Shown here piece after piece: positions 11,070 through 26,762 of a DNA stretch of 64,000 bases. The position numbers and the translations under genes were made by a program. Source of the stretch: Paractinoplanes deccanensis (GTDB taxonomy: Bacteria > Actinomycetota > Actinomycetes > Mycobacteriales > Micromonosporaceae); the NCBI RefSeq assembly GCF_016862115.1, contig NZ_BOMI01000010.1, positions 1-64,000 on the forward strand, given 5' to 3'. How positions within the stretch are numbered: the stretch's first letter is position 1; each line of letters begins with the position of its first letter. A model generated the notes under the pieces. It was not told the origin of the DNA. It did not search any database and saw only the letters and a program-made list of their open reading frames with translations.

Positions 11070-11533
11070 CCTTGGTCCTCGCGGGCACCGACCCGCTCGG
11101 TGTCGTCCTCGTCCTCGTCGTCGTCCGAGCGGTAGGGGTCGGGGTCGCCCGCGTACTGCTTGCCGGCGGCGAGCCGCTGCACCTCCTGGTCGCGCAGGCG
11201 CGCCTCGGCGAGCAGCTCGTCGATCTCCTTGGCGTGGTCTTGCACGTTGTCGAGCACGAACGTGAGGCTCGGCGAGTGGCGCAGGCCCAGGGCGTGGCCG
11301 ACGCGACTGCGCAGCATGCCCTTCGCGCTCTCCAGAGCCGCCTTGGTGGCCGCCTGCTCGGTCGGGTCGCCGAGCACCGTGTAGTAGACGGTCGCCTCGC
11401 GCAGATCGCCGGTGATCCGCGCGTCCGTGATGGTCACCATGCCGAGCCGGGGATCTTTGATCTCACGTACCAGCGATGCCACCAGCTCCCGTACGCGCTC
11501 AGCATGACGGCGCGTCTTGGCCGGGTCCGACAT
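11066..11533 (-). CDS. rbfA: 30S ribosome-binding factor RbfA
   Basis: RbfA helps mature the 16S rRNA 5' end and is needed for cold adaptation. The 155-residue protein shows the KH-like core (RVRELVASLVREIKDPRLGMVTITD, then ATVYYTV and LRHSPSLTFVLD). An acidic tail rich in Asp/Glu follows. I chose the ATG at 11531-11533 because GGAGGTG sits six bases upstream; the GTG three codons earlier lies inside that site. It overlaps nrnA by 4 bp. The order infB ... rbfA-nrnA-truB-ribF-rpsO is conserved. Confidence 0.95.
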   Translation of the reverse strand: MSDPAKTRRHAERVRELVASLVREIKDPRLGMVTITDARITGDLREATVYYTVLGDPTEQAATKAALESAKGMLRSRVGHALGLRHSPSLTFVLDNVQDHAKEIDELLAEARLRDQEVQRLAAGKQYAGDPDPYRSDDDEDEDDTERVGAREDQG

Positions 11534-11618
11534 ATCGCCCACCTCCGACTGTGCTTCCGCGGGTCCGAACCGCCCCCGCCCAACTGCTGAAGCCTACCCA
11601 CCCAGGGGGAAGGCTGAA

Positions 11619-11912
11619 CTAGTCGTCCTCCCCGTAGAGACGGCGCTTGACGGACAGGAGCTCGATCTCGGGGCGGCCCGCGACCTGGTGCTCACAGGTG
11701 TCGATGACGGCACGCGCCTGCGCGGGCTCGGCGGCGACCACCGCCACCCCGAGCAGCGCCCGCCCGTGCAGGTCGTGAAAGCCCACCTCGGCGGCGCTGA
11801 CCTCGTATTTCTTCAGCATCGCGAGGATCGGGCGGACGTAGGAGCGCTTCTGCTTGAGCGAGCGGGAGTCGCCGGGCAGGAGCAGGTCGAACACTGCGGT
11901 TTCGGTATACAT
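11619..11912 (-). CDS. DUF503 (YlxP-like) small protein
   Basis: A 97-residue protein matching the YlxP/DUF503 family (LLLPGDSRSLKQKRSYVRPILAMLKKY, then AEVGFHDLHGRALLGVAVVA). This family is found between infB and rbfA in many bacteria, and its role is unsettled, with a suggested link to ribosome maturation. The ATG at 11910-11912 gives the family start (MYTETAVFDLLLPG). The open frame extends 21 codons further without similarity. It lies 34 bp after the TRM11-like gene and upstream of rbfA on the same strand. Confidence 0.88.
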   Translation of the reverse strand: MYTETAVFDLLLPGDSRSLKQKRSYVRPILAMLKKYEVSAAEVGFHDLHGRALLGVAVVAAEPAQARAVIDTCEHQVAGRPEIELLSVKRRLYGEDD

Positions 11913-11946
11913 CAGCGGGAAGGCTACCGCCGGGGTACGACACTTC

Positions 11947-12966
11947 TCACCGGGTTTTGCGAGCCACCAGCACATCCCGTTCGATGCCCTGGTCCACCCG
12001 GTGCTCCAGGGGCAGCTGGGGCACGATCTCCAGCCCGTTGGCGAGCAGGATGTCCTCGGCCAGCTCGCGCCTGGCGACCTTGGTGTTCCAGGACAGGCCG
12101 ACCGCCCCGCCCGGGCGCAGCAGCGGCAGCCACTGCGGCACGGCGCGTTCCAGCAGGTCCAGCGGCCGCCGCGAGATGCCGCCCTCGTCGTGGCTGCCGT
12201 GCGCGATCCCGTACGGCAGGTCGGCGACCAGCACGTCGGCGACCCCGCCGCGCAGCAGGCCCTCGAGCTGCGTGGTGTCCGCCTGCACGACGGTGACCTT
12301 TTGCACGGCGCCGGCCCTGTGGTCGTCCTTGCTGGCCGCCAGCGTCACCTCCAGCCGGCGCGCGGCCCGCTTGCCCTGCCGCCGCACCGGCACGAGCTCG
12401 GCGGTGTGCTTGAGGCGCTTGCGCTTGAGCCAGGTCTGGAGGAACAGCTTGTACGCCTCGACGTCCTTGCCGTCGATCTCCACGCCGACGCCGTCGTAGC
12501 CGTACATGAGCGCCTGGTTGAGGGTCGTCCCGCGGCCGCAGAGCGGGTCGAGCACGGTCAGGTGCCCGTCGAGCATGCGGCCGGCCGAGGCCGAGGCGAG
12601 CAGGGTGAGGTTGAGCACGAGCTTGGTGAACTGCTCGTTGGTCTTGCCGGCGTACTTCGGGATGGTGATCAGGTCACTGTCGTAGCGGGCCAGCGGCGTC
12701 AGCTCCAACGGCCGCAGCAGATCGTCGACCTGCTCGAACAGCGCGTACGCCGACGACAGGTTCGACAAATACGCGATGTCCCGCGCGCCGAGGGTCCCGG
12801 AGAAGGTCAGGTACTCCACTCCGCCGAGCAGGGTCACGTCGAGGTCCGAGATCTCGGACGAAAGCACCGGCCCGAAGGCGGCGAGCTCGGCGCGGGCAAG
12901 CCGAGAGGCCTGATCGGCGTAGACGCGATTGGCGGAGGGAGCGAGGAGCAGGGCGTACCGGGACAT
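11947..12966 (-). CDS. TRM11/N6-DNA-methylase-type SAM methyltransferase
   Basis: A 339-residue class I SAM-dependent methyltransferase. Motif I appears as LDPLCGRGTTLNQAL, and the catalytic loop as DVLVADLPYG, the (N/D)PPY-like motif of enzymes that methylate exocyclic amines. The nearest known family is TRM11/TrmG10, which makes N2-methylguanosine in tRNA, so RNA is the likely substrate. The N-terminal 150 residues may recognise RNA, but I see no clear THUMP motif. The start MSRYALLLAPSANRVYAD at 12966 is preferred over an ATG three codons earlier; neither has a good ribosome binding site. It follows the infB terminator. Confidence 0.8.
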   Translation of the reverse strand: MSRYALLLAPSANRVYADQASRLARAELAAFGPVLSSEISDLDVTLLGGVEYLTFSGTLGARDIAYLSNLSSAYALFEQVDDLLRPLELTPLARYDSDLITIPKYAGKTNEQFTKLVLNLTLLASASAGRMLDGHLTVLDPLCGRGTTLNQALMYGYDGVGVEIDGKDVEAYKLFLQTWLKRKRLKHTAELVPVRRQGKRAARRLEVTLAASKDDHRAGAVQKVTVVQADTTQLEGLLRGGVADVLVADLPYGIAHGSHDEGGISRRPLDLLERAVPQWLPLLRPGGAVGLSWNTKVARRELAEDILLANGLEIVPQLPLEHRVDQGIERDVLVARKTR

Positions 12967-12984
12967 GGGTGCCATTTCAGCAGA

Positions 12985-13014
12985 ACGGCCCCCGCGCCTG
13001 AGCGCAGGGGCCGT
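12985..13014 (-). terminator. Hairpin terminator downstream of infB
   Basis: A 13-bp stem with one G-U wobble (12985-12997 with 13002-13014) closes on a 4-base loop, 16 bp after the infB stop. There is no U-tract. It separates the nusA-infB unit from the TRM11-like gene. Confidence 0.75.
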
Positions 13015-13030
13015 CCTTACCGCCGATCTA

Positions 13031-16099
<3,069 letters not shown>

Positions 16100-16219
16100 T
16101 GCACTCCTCACTTCGAGGTCGTGCGAGCGCACCCGCAACGACCTCACTCGTGCACTAGAAGCCTGTTCATCTCAGGGACTTCATCGTGTGCTCATCTGGG
16201 TCGTCCTACCTTGCTGGGT

Positions 16220-16564
16220 TCATGACGGGGCCACCGTGGCCTCGTCATCGGTCGTTCCGCACGGCCATGCCGTACGGATGTGCTCGGCCAGCAATCCGGT
16301 GTCAGCAACACCGGTGAGACGCAGCGCGCGCCCGAAGGCGCGGCGCCGCTCCGCCAGCGCGAAGCAGGCCGGATCAGGATGCAGGTGTGCTCCCCGGCCC
16401 GGCAGTCGGCGGCCCGGATCGGGCTGGAGCCGGAGATCATCCCCGGAGCCGGCCGCGACGAACCGAATCAACGCGGAGGCCGGCGCGCGCTTGCGACAAC
16501 CGACACATGTCCTGACAAAGTCAGTACGTGCGCTGACCGAGTCAGGACGTGTCGGGCCGACCAT
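16220..16564 (-). CDS. ylxR: YlxR/DUF448 RNA-binding protein
   Basis: A 114-residue protein of the YlxR family, conserved between nusA and infB. The signature VRTCVGCRKRAPASALIRFVA and the later GRGAHLHPDPAC are intact. YlxR proteins bind nucleic acid and have been linked to transcription control and, in some bacteria, to RnpA/RNase P; the role here is inferred only. The ATG at 16562-16564 has GAGGAG about 11 bp upstream. It begins 40 bp after nusA on the same strand and is followed, after ~120 bp, by infB. Confidence 0.92.
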   Translation of the reverse strand: MVGPTRPDSVSARTDFVRTCVGCRKRAPASALIRFVAAGSGDDLRLQPDPGRRLPGRGAHLHPDPACFALAERRRAFGRALRLTGVADTGLLAEHIRTAWPCGTTDDEATVAPS

Positions 16565-16604
16565 GAGAAAGTCTACTCCTCGCACGTGCCCAACGCGTAT
16601 CCGG

Positions 16605-17621
16605 TCAGCTTCCCGCCTCCGCCGCATCGCGGTCGGACGCGGGAGCCGGCTCGTTGTCCGGCCGGATGTCGATGCGCCAGCCGGTGAGCCGCGCCGCGAG
16701 CCGCGCGTTCTGCCCCTCCCGCCCGATCGCCAGCGAGAGCTGGAAATCGGGCACTGTCACCCGGGCCGTGCGGCTGGCCGCGTCGACCACCTCGACCCGC
16801 AGCGCCTTGGCCGGGGAGAGCGCGTTGCCCACGAACTGGGCCGGATCCTCCGACCAGTCGATGATATCGATCTTCTCGCCGTGCAGCTCGCTCATCACGG
16901 CGCGGACCCGCTGGCCCATCGGGCCGATGCAGGCGCCCTTGGCGTTCACGCCCGGCACTGTCGAGTGCACCGCGATCTTCGTACGGTGACCTGCCTCACG
17001 CGCGATCGCGGCGATCTCGACGGTGCCGTCGGCGATCTCCGGCACCTCGAGCGCGAAGAGCTTCTTGACCAGGGCCGGGTGCGACCGCGAGAGGGTCACC
17101 TGGGGGCCGCGGAAGCCCTTGGCGACGTGCACCACGATCGCCCGGATGCGGGAGCCGTGGTCGTACGTCTCGCCGGGCACCTGCTCGGACTGCGGCAGCA
17201 CCGCCTCGATCTTGCCGAGGTCGACGATGACGATGCCCTTCTCGGCCCGCGCGGCGTCCGCCTGCACGATGCCGGTGACCAGGTCGCCGTCGCGCCCCGC
17301 GTACTCGCCGAAGTGCTGCTCGTCGGTGGCCTCGCGCAGCCGCTGGAGGATGACCTGCTTGGCGGTCATCGCCGCGATGCGGCCGAAGTCGTGCGGGGTG
17401 TCGTCCCACTCGCGCACGACCGTGCCGTCGGCGTCCAGCTCCTGCGCCAGCACCGACGCGACGCCGGTCTTGCGGTCGATCTCCACACGGGCGTGCCCCT
17501 GCGCGCCCTCGGTGTGCCTGTACGCGGTCAGCAGAGCGGTCTCGATCGCCGCCAGAATCGTCTCGAACGGGATCTCCCGCTCGCGCTCCAGGGCGCGCAG
17601 CGCCGCGAGGTCGATGTTCAC
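16605..17621 (-). CDS. nusA: Transcription termination/antitermination factor NusA
   Basis: NusA binds RNA polymerase and controls pausing, termination and rRNA antitermination. At 338 residues it has the compact actinobacterial layout: an N-terminal polymerase-binding domain ([22 protein letters not shown]), an S1 domain ([31 protein letters not shown]), then KH1 ([24 protein letters not shown]) and KH2 ([24 protein letters not shown]). The GTG start overlaps the rimP stop in a GTGA quartet (17618-17621), so they are translationally coupled. Confidence 0.97.
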   Translation of the reverse strand: MNIDLAALRALEREREIPFETILAAIETALLTAYRHTEGAQGHARVEIDRKTGVASVLAQELDADGTVVREWDDTPHDFGRIAAMTAKQVILQRLREATDEQHFGEYAGRDGDLVTGIVQADAARAEKGIVIVDLGKIEAVLPQSEQVPGETYDHGSRIRAIVVHVAKGFRGPQVTLSRSHPALVKKLFALEVPEIADGTVEIAAIAREAGHRTKIAVHSTVPGVNAKGACIGPMGQRVRAVMSELHGEKIDIIDWSEDPAQFVGNALSPAKALRVEVVDAASRTARVTVPDFQLSLAIGREGQNARLAARLTGWRIDIRPDNEPAPASDRDAAEAGS

Positions 17622-18241
17622 TCCCCGCCCTCCCCATCGTCGGTGTCGGTGTCGTCGTCGTCCTCGTCGCCGAAATCGGCCTCGTCGAGCCGCTTGAACT
17701 CGATCTGCACCTTGCCGGGGCCGAGCTCGGTGTAGCGCAGCTCGCGCGGCGTGCCGTCGACGTCGAGCACGATGCCCTCGTCGTCGGTGTCGATCACCCG
17801 GCCGGTCACGCCGTTCACGGCGACCAGCCGGCCCCGGTTGCGCCGCCAGTGCCGCGGCGCGGTCAGCGGCCGGTCGACGCCCGGCGAACCGACCTCCAGT
17901 TGGTACTCCCCCGCGAGGACCTCGTCGCCGCGCTCCTCGGCGGCGTCGAGCGCCTCCGAGATCGTGCGGGAGACGACGGCCACGTCGTCCAGGCTGATCC
18001 CGCCGTCGGTGTCGACCAGGACGCGGACCACGTGCCGGCGGCCGGCGCGGGCGACGCTCACGTCCTCGAGGTCGTATCCGGCGTCGGCGATCACCGGCTC
18101 GATGACGGCGCGAACCCGGGCGCGGGCCGCGGCGAGATCGACGCGCGGAGCGGCGGGAACCCGCTCCTCCGCCTCGTCGCGCCTCTTGCGACCGCCGGGG
18201 CGCCCTCCAGGCCGGGCACCGGCGCGACCACGCTGCGTCAT
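17618..18241 (-). CDS. rimP: Ribosome maturation factor RimP
   Basis: RimP acts in 30S assembly. The 207-residue protein has an N-terminal basic extension ([20 protein letters not shown]), then the RimP domains ([52 protein letters not shown]). It ends in a very acidic tail rich in Asp/Glu. The ATG at 18239-18241 has GAGG and AGGAAAGG upstream. It is the first gene of the rimP-nusA-ylxR-infB operon and faces a divergent ferritin-like pair across about 190 bp, which should hold both promoters. Confidence 0.93.
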   Translation of the reverse strand: MTQRGRAGARPGGRPGGRKRRDEAEERVPAAPRVDLAAARARVRAVIEPVIADAGYDLEDVSVARAGRRHVVRVLVDTDGGISLDDVAVVSRTISEALDAAEERGDEVLAGEYQLEVGSPGVDRPLTAPRHWRRNRGRLVAVNGVTGRVIDTDDEGIVLDVDGTPRELRYTELGPGKVQIEFKRLDEADFGDEDDDDTDTDDGEGGE

Positions 18242-18428
18242 CGGGCCTCGACCTTTCCTCAGCATCCAAAGCAACGACTGTATGCCGCCGGGCGAACGCC
18301 CCGCGGCTGACGCAGAGCGTAACGCGCCGGTCGCATCGACGGTTCGCCGCCGCACCGATTCCGCGCCATCCGCAGGTCACCGGCCGTACCGGATGGTGTT
18401 GACTGGCGCGGTGCTGCAGAGTTGCGAC

Positions 18429-18884
18429 ATGGGACACAGCCGCCGGTGGGTGCTCGGCACGGCCGCCGGCGTGGGCGCCGCCGCGCTGACCGGCTGCGGC
18501 CTCTTCGACTCCGACGATCCCGAGCCGCCGAAGGCGCCCGACCCGCTCGAGCCGGTGCTCGCGGAGGCGCTGGCCCTCGCCGCCGCGTACGACCAGGCCG
18601 TGGTCACCCAGCCGGGCCTGCGCACCCGGCTCGCGCCGCTGGCCGAGGACCACCGCACGCACGCCGCCGAGCTCTCCCGGCTGATCGGCGAGCCGATGCC
18701 GTCCGCGCCCGCGCCGAGCGCGAGCGCCGCCGCCGCGGCGACGACCGTTGCGGCGCTGCGGCAGGCGGAGCAGGCGGCCCAGAGGACGGCGGTGGCGGCC
18801 TGCAAGGTGGCGCCCGCGGACCGGGCCGGGCTGCTCGGCTCGATCGCCGCGTGCCGGGCCACGCACGCGGAGGCGCTGCGGTGA
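18429..18884 (+). CDS. Putative Tat-exported lipoprotein with a ferritin-like helical fold
   Basis: A 151-residue protein starting [19 protein letters not shown], with a twin-arginine pair followed by the lipobox LTGC (Cys at about residue 24). It is therefore predicted to be exported, possibly folded, and anchored on the outer face of the membrane. The mature part is Ala-rich and helical, and has two ExxH-like patches ([10 protein letters not shown] and RATHAEAL) reminiscent of ferritin-like di-iron helices; that reading is tentative. The stop overlaps the next gene's GTG start in a GTGA quartet, implying coupled synthesis. It is divergent from rimP. Confidence 0.78.
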   Translation: MGHSRRWVLGTAAGVGAAALTGCGLFDSDDPEPPKAPDPLEPVLAEALALAAAYDQAVVTQPGLRTRLAPLAEDHRTHAAELSRLIGEPMPSAPAPSASAAAAATTVAALRQAEQAAQRTAVAACKVAPADRAGLLGSIAACRATHAEALR

Positions 18885-19306
18885 ACGAGCAGCTCGGGGC
18901 GGCCCTCGCGGCCGAGGAGGCGGCCATCTACGCGTACGGCGTGATCGGCGTGCACCTGAACAGCAGCGGCGACATCGCCGAGGCGCGCGCCGCCGAACAG
19001 GCACACCGGCGCAAGCGCGACTATCTCGTCGGCCGGTTGTCGCAGCTCAAGGCGAGCGCCGCGCCCTCGCCGGCCGGCTACGAGCTGCCCTTCCCGGTGA
19101 CCGACCGGGCGACCGCGCTGAAGCTCGCGATCCAGGTCGAGGACGGAGTGGCGCAGGCCTGGCGCCCGGTGCTGCCGGCGACCGAGGGCGCGGACCGGGG
19201 CACGGCGCTGGCACACCTGACCGAGGCCGCGGTGCGGGCGACGCGCTGGCGCCGGCTCGCCGAGGTCAGCCCCGCCACGATGGCGTGGCCGGGACGCCCC
19301 GAATAG
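18881..19306 (+). CDS. DUF4439 ferritin-like domain protein
   Basis: A 141-residue all-helical protein. The segments [18 protein letters not shown] and [19 protein letters not shown] carry the paired Glu and ExxH positions of ferritin-like domains, and the sequence matches the DUF4439 family of actinobacteria. No signal peptide is present, unlike its coupled partner. The GTG start at 18881 sits inside the stop of the lipoprotein gene. Metal binding or redox activity is inferred from the fold only; no enzymatic role is established for this family. Confidence 0.83.
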   Translation: MNEQLGAALAAEEAAIYAYGVIGVHLNSSGDIAEARAAEQAHRRKRDYLVGRLSQLKASAAPSPAGYELPFPVTDRATALKLAIQVEDGVAQAWRPVLPATEGADRGTALAHLTEAAVRATRWRRLAEVSPATMAWPGRPE

Positions 19307-19368
19307 TCCGTTCTACCGCTACGCGGCGTAGACCTTTCGCGTACACATTCATCCCACAGAATGACGGG

Positions 19369-20076
19369 GTGCTGGAGGAGATCGATCTCACCTCGCCCCG
19401 GGGACGCCTTGCCGTGCGCCTGCGGGACGTGATCGAACGGCGGTGGACGGCCGAGGTGCAGGCGATCGGGGTGTACGGGTCGCTCGCGCACGGCGACGAC
19501 CGCGACGGCAGCGACGTCAACCTCCAGGTCGTCACGTACCGCCAGGCGGCCGGCCCGAAGCCCGCGCTGCGCCGGGTCGACGGCATCCTGGTCGATCTCC
19601 AGGTGACGACCGCCGACGAGGGCATGCGCCACGCGCGCGACCTCACGCCGCGCTGGCCGCTCATCGCCGACCGGCTGGTGTGCACCCGGGCGCTGCACGA
19701 CCCGCGCGGCTGGTTCGACGCCCGGCGCGACGCGCACCTGGCCCGGCTCGCCGAGACGCGGCCGCCCGAGATCACCGCCCTGGCCCGGCACGACTGGGAG
19801 GTGGCGGCGGCCGCGCACGACCGCGCGGTGCGGCTCGCCGAGTGGTACGAGACCGACGCCGCCCTCGTGATGATCGCCGAGGCCCGGCTGCACGCGGCGC
19901 TGGTCGCCGGCCTGCTCAGCCGCACCTACTTCCGCAACAAGGCCGACGCGGTCAAGCGCACCGGCCTGGCCGGCGCCGACGTGCAGGAGCTGGCCTCGGT
20001 GCTGAAGTCGCAGGCCGAGGAGCTGACCGCGCGCGGCCGCCCGGTCGACGGCAGCCTCGCCGACCTCTTCGGCTAG
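19369..20076 (+). CDS. Nucleotidyltransferase-fold protein
   Basis: A 235-residue protein with a polymerase-beta-type nucleotidyltransferase core: [22 protein letters not shown] (about 33-54) followed by GILVDLQVT with the third acidic residue. The usual second aspartate of the SDxD pair is Asn (SDVN), so catalysis may be altered or absent. The C-terminal half is a helical bundle like that of kanamycin-type or MNT/HEPN-associated transferases ([30 protein letters not shown]). The GTG start at 19369 is my choice by domain fit; no strong ribosome binding site is visible. It overlaps map tail to tail by 4 bp. The substrate is unknown. Confidence 0.75.
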   Translation: MLEEIDLTSPRGRLAVRLRDVIERRWTAEVQAIGVYGSLAHGDDRDGSDVNLQVVTYRQAAGPKPALRRVDGILVDLQVTTADEGMRHARDLTPRWPLIADRLVCTRALHDPRGWFDARRDAHLARLAETRPPEITALARHDWEVAAAAHDRAVRLAEWYETDAALVMIAEARLHAALVAGLLSRTYFRNKADAVKRTGLAGADVQELASVLKSQAEELTARGRPVDGSLADLFG

Positions 20077-20930
20077 GGCAGGGTGAGGATGTCGGCGCCG
20101 TCCTCGGTCACCACGAGCGTGTGCTCGAACTGGGCCGTCCACTTGCGGTCCTTGGTGACGACCGTCCAGCCGTCCTTCCAGATCTCGTACTCGTGGGTGC
20201 CCAGCGTGATCATCGGCTCGATGGTGAAGGTCATCCCCGGCTCCATCACCGTGTCGAGCCGCGGATTGTCGTAGTGCGGGATGTAGAGCCCGGAATGGAA
20301 TGTCTCACCGATGCCGTGACCGGTGAAGTCGCGCACCACGCCGTAGCCGAACCGGCGCGCGTACGCCTCGATGACCCGGCCGATCACGTTGATCGGGCGG
20401 CCCGGCGCCACCGCCCGGATGCCGCGCATCATCGCCTCGTGGGTGCGCTCGACCAGCAGGCGGGCCTCGTCGCCGACCTCGCCCACGCAGAACGTCGCGT
20501 CGGTGTCGCCGTGCACGCCGTCGAGGTACGCCGTCACGTCGACGTTGATGATGTCGCCGTCCTCGATCACCGTCGAGTCGGGGATGCCGTGGCAGATCAC
20601 CTCGTTCAGCGAGGTGCAGCACGATTTGGGGAAGCCCTTGTAGCCGAGCGTCGACGGGTAGGCCCCGTGGTCGCAGAGGAACTCGTGGACCACCCGGTCG
20701 ATCTCGTCGGTGGTCACGCCGGGCTTGCAGTGCTCGCCCGCGAGCTGGGTGGCCTGCGCCGCTATCCGCCCGGCGATCCGCATCTTCTCGATGGTCTCGG
20801 CGGTCTGGACATGGGATCCGCGCCACTCTTTCGGGCGCTTCTTGCCCACGTACTCGGGGCGGACGATCTGGGCCGGGACCGCACGCCAGGGCGTCTGCTT
20901 TCCCGGCACCAAGGGGGCACGAACGGTCAT
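20073..20930 (-). CDS. map: Methionine aminopeptidase, type I
   Basis: This metalloenzyme removes the initiator methionine from nascent proteins. The 285-residue protein carries a ~40-residue N-terminal extension ([17 protein letters not shown]...), seen in actinobacterial MapB-type enzymes. The catalytic core has all metal-ligand segments: [53 protein letters not shown] and [11 protein letters not shown]. The start is ATG at 20928-20930. It is transcribed divergently from the STAS gene and convergently with the nucleotidyltransferase gene. Confidence 0.96.
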   Translation of the reverse strand: MTVRAPLVPGKQTPWRAVPAQIVRPEYVGKKRPKEWRGSHVQTAETIEKMRIAGRIAAQATQLAGEHCKPGVTTDEIDRVVHEFLCDHGAYPSTLGYKGFPKSCCTSLNEVICHGIPDSTVIEDGDIINVDVTAYLDGVHGDTDATFCVGEVGDEARLLVERTHEAMMRGIRAVAPGRPINVIGRVIEAYARRFGYGVVRDFTGHGIGETFHSGLYIPHYDNPRLDTVMEPGMTFTIEPMITLGTHEYEIWKDGWTVVTKDRKWTAQFEHTLVVTEDGADILTLP

Positions 20931-21051
20931 AGGCCCAGCCTATCCCCGGGGTCTCCGGGCGGCCGGTGCGCGGGCCCGGCCCGGTAACAGGTCCGTTGAC
21001 CACAATCAACCGGTTCTTGCCGCGTTTCCGGCGCTGTGTAATCGTGTGTTC

Positions 21052-21352
21052 GTGGATCAAGAGGGGGTCGACCCGAACTTCACCGCGACCGGAGTGGTGA
21101 GCGCCGACCGGGTCGTCGTGACCGTGACGGGAGAGGTGGACATGTCCACCGCCGACGCGATGTACCAGGCCGCGACCAAGGACAACACGAGCGCGGCCAC
21201 ACTCGACCTGCGCGAGGTCACCTTCTTCGACTCGGCCGCCATCCACGCCCTGCTCCAGCTCGCCGACCGCTTCGGCGAGGGCCTGGTGGTGCACCCGTCC
21301 GCGCAGGTGCGCCGGGTGCTGGAGATCTCCGGTCTGTCCACCCAGCCCTGGC

Positions 21353-21366
<14 letters not shown>
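21052..21366 (+). CDS. STAS-domain anti-sigma factor antagonist (RsbV/SpoIIAA-like)
   Basis: A 104-residue single STAS domain. The stretch VTVTGEVDMSTADAMYQA is followed by the phosphorylation loop VTFFDSAAIHALLQLADRF, in which Ser61 is the predicted phosphoacceptor. In partner-switching systems the unphosphorylated antagonist binds the RsbW-type kinase and frees a sigma factor. A GTG at 21052 is used; another GTG lies two codons upstream, and neither has a clear ribosome binding site. The 3' end overlaps by 14 bp, tail to tail, a giant gene that encodes both a PP2C phosphatase and an RsbW-like ATPase, so that protein is its likely partner. Confidence 0.88.
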
Positions 21367-24994
<3,628 letters not shown>

Positions 24995-25007
24995 CGTGCC
25001 ACGGGTG

Positions 25008-25790
25008 TCACACGGCGAGCGGCTCCTCCCGTCCGGCGCCCTTGACCGGGGCCCACGTGCTTCCGCCGCCCGACCGCCGCGCCGCGGCTTCCACCAGGCG
25101 CGAGAAGACGCGAAGGTCGTTGGTGCGCTCGGGGTGCCACTGCACGCCCACGGCGTACGTCAGTGCGGGATCCTCGATGATCTCGATGACCTTGTCGTCG
25201 GGGCACCAGCCGACAGCGGTGAACGAGCCCGGGTCGTCGACAGCCTGGTGGTGGAACGAGTTGACGGTGAGGAACTCGCCGAGCATCTCGTGCGACCGCG
25301 AGCCGGGCTGCACCCGCACGTCGTGCCGGCCGTAGGCGGCGGCGCCCGCGGCGAGCGGGTCGGTGCCGGGCGCGCCGCGGTGCCGGTCGTTGCCGAGCAC
25401 GTCGGGCAGGTGCTGGTGCAGCGTGCCGCCACCGGCCACGGCCATCACCTGCATGCCGCGGCAGACACCGAGCATGGGCAGGTCGGCCTCGATGGCGGCC
25501 TTCATCAGCAGCAGCTCGGACTCGTCGCGCTCCTTGTCGATCTCGGTCTCCGGGTGCCGCTCGGCTCCCCAGTACGCCGGGTCGATGTCGCCGCCGCCGC
25601 TGAACACGATGCCGTCCAGCGACTCGATGACGTCGGTGCCGGGCTCGTCCGGGGTGATCAGCACGGCTCGCCCGCCGACGGCGTGCACGGCGCGAATGTA
25701 CGTCATGGGGAGCATGCCCGCCATGAGGTCGTTGCTGCCGTACTGCACCTGCTGGGCGTACGCGGTCATGCCGATCAGGGGCCTGCGCAT
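25008..25790 (-). CDS. Class I glutamine amidotransferase-like gamma-glutamyl hydrolase (PuuD-like), copy 1
   Basis: A 260-residue peptidase C26-type enzyme. The nucleophile elbow LGVCRGMQ gives Cys110, and GVQWHPE gives His219 and Glu221, completing the triad. Its closest known relatives hydrolyse gamma-glutamyl-GABA or related gamma-glutamyl amides in polyamine breakdown. Here that fits the glutamine-synthetase-like ligase and dehydrogenases encoded upstream on the same strand. It follows a paralogous gene by 24 bp and precedes the giant kinase gene by 13 bp. Confidence 0.88.
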   Translation of the reverse strand: MRRPLIGMTAYAQQVQYGSNDLMAGMLPMTYIRAVHAVGGRAVLITPDEPGTDVIESLDGIVFSGGGDIDPAYWGAERHPETEIDKERDESELLLMKAAIEADLPMLGVCRGMQVMAVAGGGTLHQHLPDVLGNDRHRGAPGTDPLAAGAAAYGRHDVRVQPGSRSHEMLGEFLTVNSFHHQAVDDPGSFTAVGWCPDDKVIEIIEDPALTYAVGVQWHPERTNDLRVFSRLVEAAARRSGGGSTWAPVKGAGREEPLAV

Positions 25791-25814
25791 GCGGTGAGTT
25801 CCTCCTCGTACCTT

Positions 25815-26504
25815 TTAGATCTCGTCGGTCGCGGCCGCCACCAGGGCGCCGAACAGGCGCCGGTCGCGGACCACTTCCGGATGCCACTGGACGCCGAGGA
25901 CGAACCGGCGGCCCGGATCCTCCACGGCCTCCGGGAGCCCGTCCTCGGCACGGCCCGTGACGGTGAGCGTGCCGGGGTCGTCGACGCCCTGGTGGTGGAA
26001 GCAGCGGATGGCCAGGTCGTCGCCCATCAGCTCGGCGATGCGGCTGCCCGGCTCGAACCGGGCGTCGTGCTCGCCGTACACCCCCGGCGCCGGGCGGTGC
26101 TTCTCGTGCCCGAGCAGGTCGGGCAGGTGCTGGTGCAGGCTTCCGCCGGCGGCGACGGTCAACAGTTGCATGCCGCGGCAGATGCCGAGCACCGGCACGT
26201 CCCGGTCCAACGCCGCGCGGACGAGCCGCGATTCCGCCTTGTCCCTCTCAGGGCGTACGACCGTGTGCGGCCCGGGCTCCTGGCCGTACATCTCGGGGCC
26301 GAGGTCGGAGCCGCCGGCGAGCACCAGGCCGTCGAGCACGCGCAGGACGTCGGTGTCCTCCTCCGGGGGGATCAGCACCGGGCGGCCGCCGGCCAGCGAC
26401 ACGGCGGCGGCGTAGTCGTGCGGGACAAGCGTGGTGGGCAGGTCTCGCCAAACGCCCCACGTGGCGTCTTCCACATAGGTCGTGATGCCGATGATCGGGC
26501 GCAT
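25815..26504 (-). CDS. Class I glutamine amidotransferase-like gamma-glutamyl hydrolase, copy 2
   Basis: A 229-residue paralogue of the downstream gene, sharing MRPxIGxT..., LxxLDGxVxxGGxDxxPxxxG and the ERD(K/E) segments. Its triad is Cys109 in LGICRGMQ with His208 and Glu210 in GVQWHPE. The two copies differ in the substrate-facing loops (EPGPHTVVRPERD versus ERHPETEIDKERD), so they may act on different gamma-glutamyl compounds. ATG start at 26502-26504. A terminator-like hairpin upstream (26608-26642) suggests it has its own promoter. Confidence 0.88.
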   Translation of the reverse strand: MRPIIGITTYVEDATWGVWRDLPTTLVPHDYAAAVSLAGGRPVLIPPEEDTDVLRVLDGLVLAGGSDLGPEMYGQEPGPHTVVRPERDKAESRLVRAALDRDVPVLGICRGMQLLTVAAGGSLHQHLPDLLGHEKHRPAPGVYGEHDARFEPGSRIAELMGDDLAIRCFHHQGVDDPGTLTVTGRAEDGLPEAVEDPGRRFVLGVQWHPEVVRDRRLFGALVAAATDEI

Positions 26505-26607
26505 CGGACCACCGTAACCAGATCATGTTTCTGTTCAATCGCAGATCGGGTGCGAGGAAGGTGTTTACTCCGCACAAGGGCGGCGGCGGGGTGGTCGGAA
26601 GGGGGGT

Positions 26608-26642
26608 GCGAGGCGTCACCTGACCTGGAGGTGACGCCTCGC
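26608..26642 (-). terminator. Perfect 14-bp stem hairpin between SDR and hydrolase genes
   Basis: The arm GCGAGGCGTCACCT (26608-26621) pairs exactly with 26629-26642 across a 7-base loop. It lies 117 bp after the SDR stop and 103 bp before the next gene on the minus strand. There is no U-tract. It probably ends the dehydrogenase transcript and separates it from the two hydrolase genes. Confidence 0.75.
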
Positions 26643-26741
26643 CCTGGGCCCATCTGTCCCACCTACACAGGGATCGACCTGCGCGGGCGGGGATTCGACC
26701 CCTTCACCCCTCACCGGGTGTGTTAGGGGCGTTGCCCGTGG

Positions 26742-26762
26742 AAACGAACGTTCAAACGTTCA
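26742..26762. promoter_or_regulatory. Repeated ACGTT-containing operator-like site
   Basis: The AT-richer stretch GAACGTTC followed by AAACGTTC forms a short palindrome plus a repeat at the very end of the SDR gene. It stands out from the surrounding GC-rich DNA and could bind a regulator. Position at the 3' end rather than the 5' end of the SDR gene weakens this reading. Confidence 0.25.

Noticed and set aside
26641-26745. Possible tRNA because of a GGGGATTCGACCCC T-loop-like hairpin
   Set aside because: No cloverleaf can be drawn: the acceptor and anticodon stems do not pair and the T stem is too short. It is most likely a chance hairpin.
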